In this document: positions 4,911 to 8,054 of the stretch, piece after piece | Position numbering within the stretch: position 1 is the stretch's first letter | How the letters are laid out: every line of letters begins with the position of its first letter | From: Gammaproteobacteria bacterium | GTDB taxonomy: Bacteria; Pseudomonadota; Gammaproteobacteria; HK1 | Assembly: GCA_022822245.1 (NCBI GenBank) | Contig: JAJECB010000029.1 | Coordinates: 1-8,054 of the forward strand | DNA: 8,054 bases | Direction of reading: 5' to 3' | The notes under the pieces: generated by a model | The model's database searches: none | Told to the model about the DNA's origin: nothing | The model's input: the letters and a program-made list of their open reading frames with translations, nothing else | Position numbers and translations under genes: made by a program

Positions 4911-7340
4911 TCACCGCCGCCGCCGCGACCGGTGGGGCCGCCCGCCGCGGGCGGGTGGCCGGGGGGTGAGCGGGGGCTGCGGCCGCTTGCCGCCGACCAG
5001 CCGGAAGAGCCGCTCCGGGGTCGCCGGCAGCTCCTCGATCTCGACCCCGAGGGCGTCCGCGACCGCGTTCGCGATCGCGGCGGGCGCCCCGATGGTGCCC
5101 CCCTCGCCGATCCCGCGGAAGCCGCCCAGGTTGTTCTCGGCCGGGGTCTCCAGGTGCTCCACCTCCATCGACGGGATCTCCGCCGCCGAAGGGACCAGGT
5201 AGTCGACGAAGCTCGCGGTGAGGAGCTGGCCCGAGGATTGGTCGTGCACCACCTCCTCGAGGAGCGCCGCCCCGATCCCCTGGGCCACCCCGCCGTGCAC
5301 CTGCCCGTCCGCGACGAGGGGGTTGATCACCCGGCCGCAGTCCTCCGCGACCGCGTAGCGGAGCACCCGGACCTCGAAGGTCTCGGGGTCGACCTCGACC
5401 AGGGCCGCGTGGGTCGCGGGCGAGGTCGTGCCCCAGAAGGGGTCGTAGACCCCGTTCACCTCCAGGTGGATCCGCTCGCGCACCTCCCGCGGGAGCCGGC
5501 CCATCTCGGTGTAGACCGCGCGGGCGAGCTCGCGGAACGTCATGCGCCGGTCCGTTCCCGCGACCGTGATGACCCCGCCTACGACCTCGATGTCCGCGGG
5601 CGCCGCCTCCATGAGATGCGAGGCGGCCTCGATCACCTTCTCCTTGAGGGCCCGCGCGCACACCATCGCCGCGCCCCCCGCCTGGATGGTGCTGCGGCTC
5701 GCGTAGGTGCCGGTGGTGTGCGCGAGGGCGGCGCTGTCGCCGTGGAGGATCTCGACCTCCTCGAGCCGCGCCCCGAGCTCCTCCGCGACCACTTGGGCGA
5801 GGGTGGTCTCGATCCCCTGGCCCTGGGAGGCGACGCCGAAGGTGGCGGTCACCATGCCCGTCGAGTCGATGCGGATGGCGGCGCTCTCCGTTCCCGTGTT
5901 GATGGGCATCCCGGGGGCGACCGCGATGCGCGACCCCACCCCGGTCAGCTCCGCGTAGGAGGCGAGTCCGATGCCGACCCGCCGGCCCTCCGCCCGGGCC
6001 GCCGCCTGCATCGCGCGGAGCTCGTCGTACCCGATGGTCTCGCAGGCCCGCTCCAGGCACTCCGTGAACGCGGCCCGGTCCCAGACCAGGCCGGAGGGCG
6101 CCCGGTAGGGGAACTCGTCGTCGCGGACGAGGTTTCGCCGGCGGATGTCCCTCGGGTCCATGCCGAGGCGGCGGGCGGCCATGTCGAGGAGCCGCTCCAT
6201 CGCGAACACCGCGGGCGGGCGGCCGACCCCCCGGTAGGCGCCGGTCGGCGGCTTCGGGGTCGCCGCCGCCCGCACCCGGCCGCGGTACTCGGGCACCCGG
6301 TAGGGTCCGGAGAGGAAGGCCGCGACCTGCACCGGCTCGACCGCGGCGGTCCACGGATAGACCGAATAGGCGCCCGTGTCCCCGACGATCTCGGCCCGGA
6401 GGGCGAGGATCGCCCCGTCCTCGGCGACCCCGAGCTCCGCCCGGACCACCTCGTCGAACGCCTGGGTGGTGGACATGAGGTCCTCGCGCCGGTCGCTCAT
6501 CCACTTGACGGGCCGCCCGAGGCGGAGGGCGAGGATCGCGACGAGCACCTCCTCGCGGTAGAGCGAGACCTTCGCTCCGAAGCCGCCGCCGACGTCCGGC
6601 GCCACCACCCGGAGGCGGTGGCCGGGCAGGTCCAGCGCCTCCGCGAGCACGTCCCGGACGATCCCCGGGACCTGGGTGCACGAGTGCAGGGTGAGGATGC
6701 GCCGGCCTTCGTCGTACTCGGCGAGATAGCCCCGATTCTCGAGCGCGGCGGGGGTCTTGCGGCCCATCCGGAAGCAGCCCGAGACGCGTGCCGCGGCGCG
6801 TGCGAGGCCCGCTTCGGGATCCCCGCGCGCGAACTCGCGGTCGACGATGACGTTGCTCGCGAGCTCCTCGTGGAGGCGGGGGGCGCCGGGGTCGAGGGCC
6901 GCCTCGGGGTCCATCTCGGCGGGGAGCGGCTCGTAGCCGATCGCGACGAGCTCCGCCGCGTCCTCGGCGAGGTAGCGGTCCTCCGCGACGACCGCCGCCA
7001 CTGGCTCGCCGGCGTACCGGACCGTCGCGCCGGCGAGCACCGGGAGCTCCGTCGCCTGGTAGCTCGGCATGCGGGATGTCGCCCGGAGGGGGCGGAAGGT
7101 TCCCTCGAGGTCGGCGGCGGTGACCACCGCGGCGACGCCGGGGCCGCGGGCCGCGGCGGAGGTGTCGATGCCGGTGATCCGGGCGTGGCTCTCGTCGCTC
7201 CGGCACAGCGCGACGTGGAGGGTGCCCGGCCGGCGGAGGTCGTCCACGTAGCGGCCGCGGCCGGTGAGGAGGCGCGGGTCCTCGACGCGCTGCACCCGGG
7301 CCCCGATGAGCCCCGGCCGGAGCTCGACGGGCGCGGTCAT
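4911..7340 (-). CDS. Molybdenum hydroxylase large subunit, xanthine dehydrogenase/CoxL-like (not form I CO dehydrogenase)
   Basis: This is the catalytic subunit of a cytoplasmic Mo hydroxylase (809 residues, typical length). The N-terminal a/b hammerhead domain begins [23 protein letters not shown] (12-34). The Mo-cofactor domains follow: DVGGGFGAK (249-257), [10 protein letters not shown] (367-376), SQGQGIETT (505-513), DCGRVINP (667-674) and [18 protein letters not shown] (743-760). E746 in GEGG is the expected catalytic base. The active-site loop AYRGVGR resembles the AYRGAGR of 'form II' CoxL-like proteins and lacks AYxCSFR with its Cys, so it is probably not a true CO dehydrogenase. Its substrate (an N-heterocycle, aldehyde, CO-like or other compound) cannot be read from the sequence. 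The ATG overlaps the small-subunit stop in ATGA, with GGAGG (7350-7354) 9 nt upstream. The C-terminus carries a Pro/Arg-rich tail (about 785-809). It ends 2 nt from the convergent wbpM-like gene. Confidence 0.93.
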   Translation of the reverse strand: MTAPVELRPGLIGARVQRVEDPRLLTGRGRYVDDLRRPGTLHVALCRSDESHARITGIDTSAAARGPGVAAVVTAADLEGTFRPLRATSRMPSYQATELPVLAGATVRYAGEPVAAVVAEDRYLAEDAAELVAIGYEPLPAEMDPEAALDPGAPRLHEELASNVIVDREFARGDPEAGLARAAARVSGCFRMGRKTPAALENRGYLAEYDEGRRILTLHSCTQVPGIVRDVLAEALDLPGHRLRVVAPDVGGGFGAKVSLYREEVLVAILALRLGRPVKWMSDRREDLMSTTQAFDEVVRAELGVAEDGAILALRAEIVGDTGAYSVYPWTAAVEPVQVAAFLSGPYRVPEYRGRVRAAATPKPPTGAYRGVGRPPAVFAMERLLDMAARRLGMDPRDIRRRNLVRDDEFPYRAPSGLVWDRAAFTECLERACETIGYDELRAMQAAARAEGRRVGIGLASYAELTGVGSRIAVAPGMPINTGTESAAIRIDSTGMVTATFGVASQGQGIETTLAQVVAEELGARLEEVEILHGDSAALAHTTGTYASRSTIQAGGAAMVCARALKEKVIEAASHLMEAAPADIEVVGGVITVAGTDRRMTFRELARAVYTEMGRLPREVRERIHLEVNGVYDPFWGTTSPATHAALVEVDPETFEVRVLRYAVAEDCGRVINPLVADGQVHGGVAQGIGAALLEEVVHDQSSGQLLTASFVDYLVPSAAEIPSMEVEHLETPAENNLGGFRGIGEGGTIGAPAAIANAVADALGVEIEELPATPERLFRLVGGKRPQPPLTPRPPARGGRPHRSRRRR
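4938..4954 (+). terminator. GC-rich hairpin just past the wbpM-like stop; weak terminator candidate
   Basis: CCGCCCG (4938-4944) pairs perfectly with CGGGCGG (4948-4954) around a 3-nt loop, 29 nt downstream of the dehydratase stop. It lies inside the 3' end of the convergent large-subunit gene. There is no T-tract on the plus strand, so it is not a canonical intrinsic terminator. It could slow polymerase or protect the 3' end, or simply reflect Pro/Gly codons. Confidence 0.2.
4949..4976 (+). other. G-quadruplex motif at the convergent junction
   Basis: The plus strand has four G-runs of at least three (4949-4951, 4953-4955, 4961-4966, 4972-4976) with loops of 1, 5 and 5 nt. This fits the standard G3+N1-7 quadruplex pattern. 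It would be present in read-through RNA from the dehydratase gene and on the non-template (C-rich mRNA) side of the large-subunit gene's complement. It overlaps the hairpin at 4938-4954, so the two folds would compete. Confidence 0.35.
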
Positions 7341-7888
7341 GCGGGGTCGCCTCCGCGGCCCCCGTCGTCGCCGGCTTCCCGCCCCGACGTTGCGCCTGCG
7401 GCCTCCGACGTCGCAGCCGTGGTCTCCACCGCCGCCGCCCGCACCGCCCGCACGATGTGCTCGTAGCCGGTGCACCGGCAGAGGTTGCCGGACAGGCCGT
7501 CGCGGATCTCGGCTTCGTTCGGCGAAGGGTGCTTGCGGAGCAGGTCGAGCGCGGTCATCAGCATCCCCGGGGTGCAGAACCCGCACTGGAGCGCGTGATG
7601 CTCGCGGAACGCGCGCTGGAGCGGATGGAGGGCGTCCATGGTGCCGAGCCCTTCCACGGTCTCCACCTCCGCCCCGTCCGCCTGCACCGCGAGGGTGAGG
7701 CACGACCGCGCGCTGTCGCCGTCGAGGAGGACGGTGCACGCGCCGCACACCCCGTGCTCGCAGCCGACGTGGGTGCCGGTAAGGCCGAGGTCCTCGCGCA
7801 GGAAGTCGGCGAGGAGGCGCCGGGGCTCGACTTCGCGCTCGAAGCGCGTGCCGTTCACGATGACGCGGATGGTCCGCCCTCCGCTCAT
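7337..7888 (-). CDS. Molybdenum hydroxylase small subunit, two [2Fe-2S] clusters (CoxS-like)
   Basis: This 183-residue electron-transfer subunit passes electrons from the Mo site to the FAD subunit. The N-terminal plant-type ferredoxin domain has C43, C48, C51 and C63 (CEHGVCGAC...SC). The helical C-terminal domain has Q101-C102-G-F-C105 and N135-L-C137-R-C139, so both clusters are complete; Q101 is the conserved contact to the Mo cofactor. The family core ends near residue 153. The last ~30 residues ([10 protein letters not shown]... to GGRGGDPA) are a low-complexity tail longer than I would expect. The ATG at 7888 overlaps the medium-subunit stop in ATGA, and the stop overlaps the large-subunit start in ATGA, so the three genes form a coupled operon. 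A GGAG lies about 9 nt before the start. Confidence 0.95.
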   Translation of the reverse strand: MSGGRTIRVIVNGTRFEREVEPRRLLADFLREDLGLTGTHVGCEHGVCGACTVLLDGDSARSCLTLAVQADGAEVETVEGLGTMDALHPLQRAFREHHALQCGFCTPGMLMTALDLLRKHPSPNEAEIRDGLSGNLCRCTGYEHIVRAVRAAAVETTAATSEAAGATSGREAGDDGGRGGDPA

Positions 7889-8054
7889 GCCGCGCGCTCC
7901 GGAGCCCCTCGCGCGGCCTCCTCCCGTGCGCGCCGCCGGGCGGCCTCGAGCGCCCGCCGGGCCAGCACCTCGACGAGATGACGCCGGAGATCGGCCGAGG
8001 CATGAAGGTCGTCGTAAGGCTCGACCGCGTCGCGGGCGGCCCGCGCGGCGGCCC
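7885..8054 (-). CDS. Molybdenum hydroxylase medium (FAD-binding) subunit, C-terminal end only (CoxM-like)
   Basis: Only the last 55 residues are in the window; the gene continues past position 8054. The visible motif [20 protein letters not shown] followed by LARRALEAA matches the C-terminal end of CoxM/xanthine dehydrogenase FAD subunits (typically 'D-x-H-x-S-A-x-Y-R-R' then an Arg/Ala helix). It ends in a charged tail ([17 protein letters not shown]). The FAD-binding motifs are off the window. The TGA overlaps the small-subunit ATG by 4 nt. The order medium-small-large matches coxMSL operons. The family call rests on the short motif plus operon context. Confidence 0.85.
   Translation of the reverse strand, partial: AAARAARDAVEPYDDLHASADLRRHLVEVLARRALEAARRRAREEAARGAPERAA

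Noticed and set aside
3271..7206. A 1311-codon open frame on the minus strand running antisense through the dehydratase gene and out of frame through the large-subunit gene
   Set aside because: The translation is Arg/Pro/Gly-rich or scrambled with no domain. The other frames here encode clear families with intact motifs. Long stop-free antisense frames are expected at this GC content.
4932..7466. An 844-codon plus-strand frame opposite the Mo large subunit
   Set aside because: It mirrors the codons of the minus-strand gene (Arg/Asp/Gly/His/Val-rich), shows no motif, and lies over a well-supported gene.
4911..8054. Labelling the operon as a true aerobic CO dehydrogenase
   Set aside because: The large subunit has AYRGVGR and no Cys in the active-site loop, unlike form I CoxL. 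Maturation genes are not visible in the window.

Overview
The window is very GC-rich (roughly 70% by eye). It has closely packed genes, frequent 4-nt stop/start overlaps and long spurious antisense reading frames. The gene content (a Uma2-type nuclease gene, a Gram-negative style O-antigen initiation pair and a coxM-coxS-coxL style molybdenum hydroxylase operon) suggests an environmental, probably uncultivated, high-GC Gram-negative bacterium. Rokubacteria/Methylomirabilota, Gemmatimonadota, Acidobacteriota, Binatota and Deltaproteobacteria-like lineages would all fit. There is no rRNA or phylogenetic marker, so the lineage is inference.

Layout. (1) Positions 1-264, minus strand: the first 88 codons of a Uma2-family (DUF820, PD-(D/E)XK-fold) protein, cut by the window edge. 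(2) Positions 265-682: about 420 bases in which I see no convincing gene. (3) Positions 683-1681, minus strand: an atypical extended SDR (NAD-dependent epimerase/dehydratase family). (4) Positions 1682-1888: a divergent intergenic region with a perfect 11-bp inverted repeat immediately upstream of the SDR's Shine-Dalgarno. (5) Positions 1889-4908, plus strand: a WbpL/WecA-like polyprenyl-phosphate sugar-1-phosphate transferase overlapping by 4 nt a long membrane-anchored UDP-sugar 4,6-dehydratase (WbpM/CapD/PglF type). (6) Positions 4911-8054, minus strand: a convergent operon for a molybdenum hydroxylase of the xanthine dehydrogenase/CO dehydrogenase-like family, in the order medium FAD subunit (partial), small 2Fe-2S subunit, large Mo subunit, all joined by ATGA overlaps.

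How the genes work together. The dehydratase probably makes UDP-4-keto-6-deoxy-GlcNAc. The SDR is a candidate 4-ketoreductase giving UDP-QuiNAc or UDP-FucNAc. The transferase would load such a sugar-1-phosphate onto undecaprenyl phosphate and start an O-antigen or other surface glycan. This matches the logic of wbpV-wbpL-wbpM in Pseudomonas aeruginosa, but here the SDR is divergent and lacks the usual YxxxK residues. The hydroxylase operon is a separate unit. Its large subunit has AYRGVGR rather than the form I CO dehydrogenase active-site motif, so its substrate is open.

I see no CRISPR array, transposon, tRNA or rRNA. Nothing clearly amounts to an entirely new system. The best second-look items are the inverted repeat at 1696-1740, the atypical SDR and its start site, and the compact convergent junction at 4908/4911 with a hairpin and a G-quadruplex motif.
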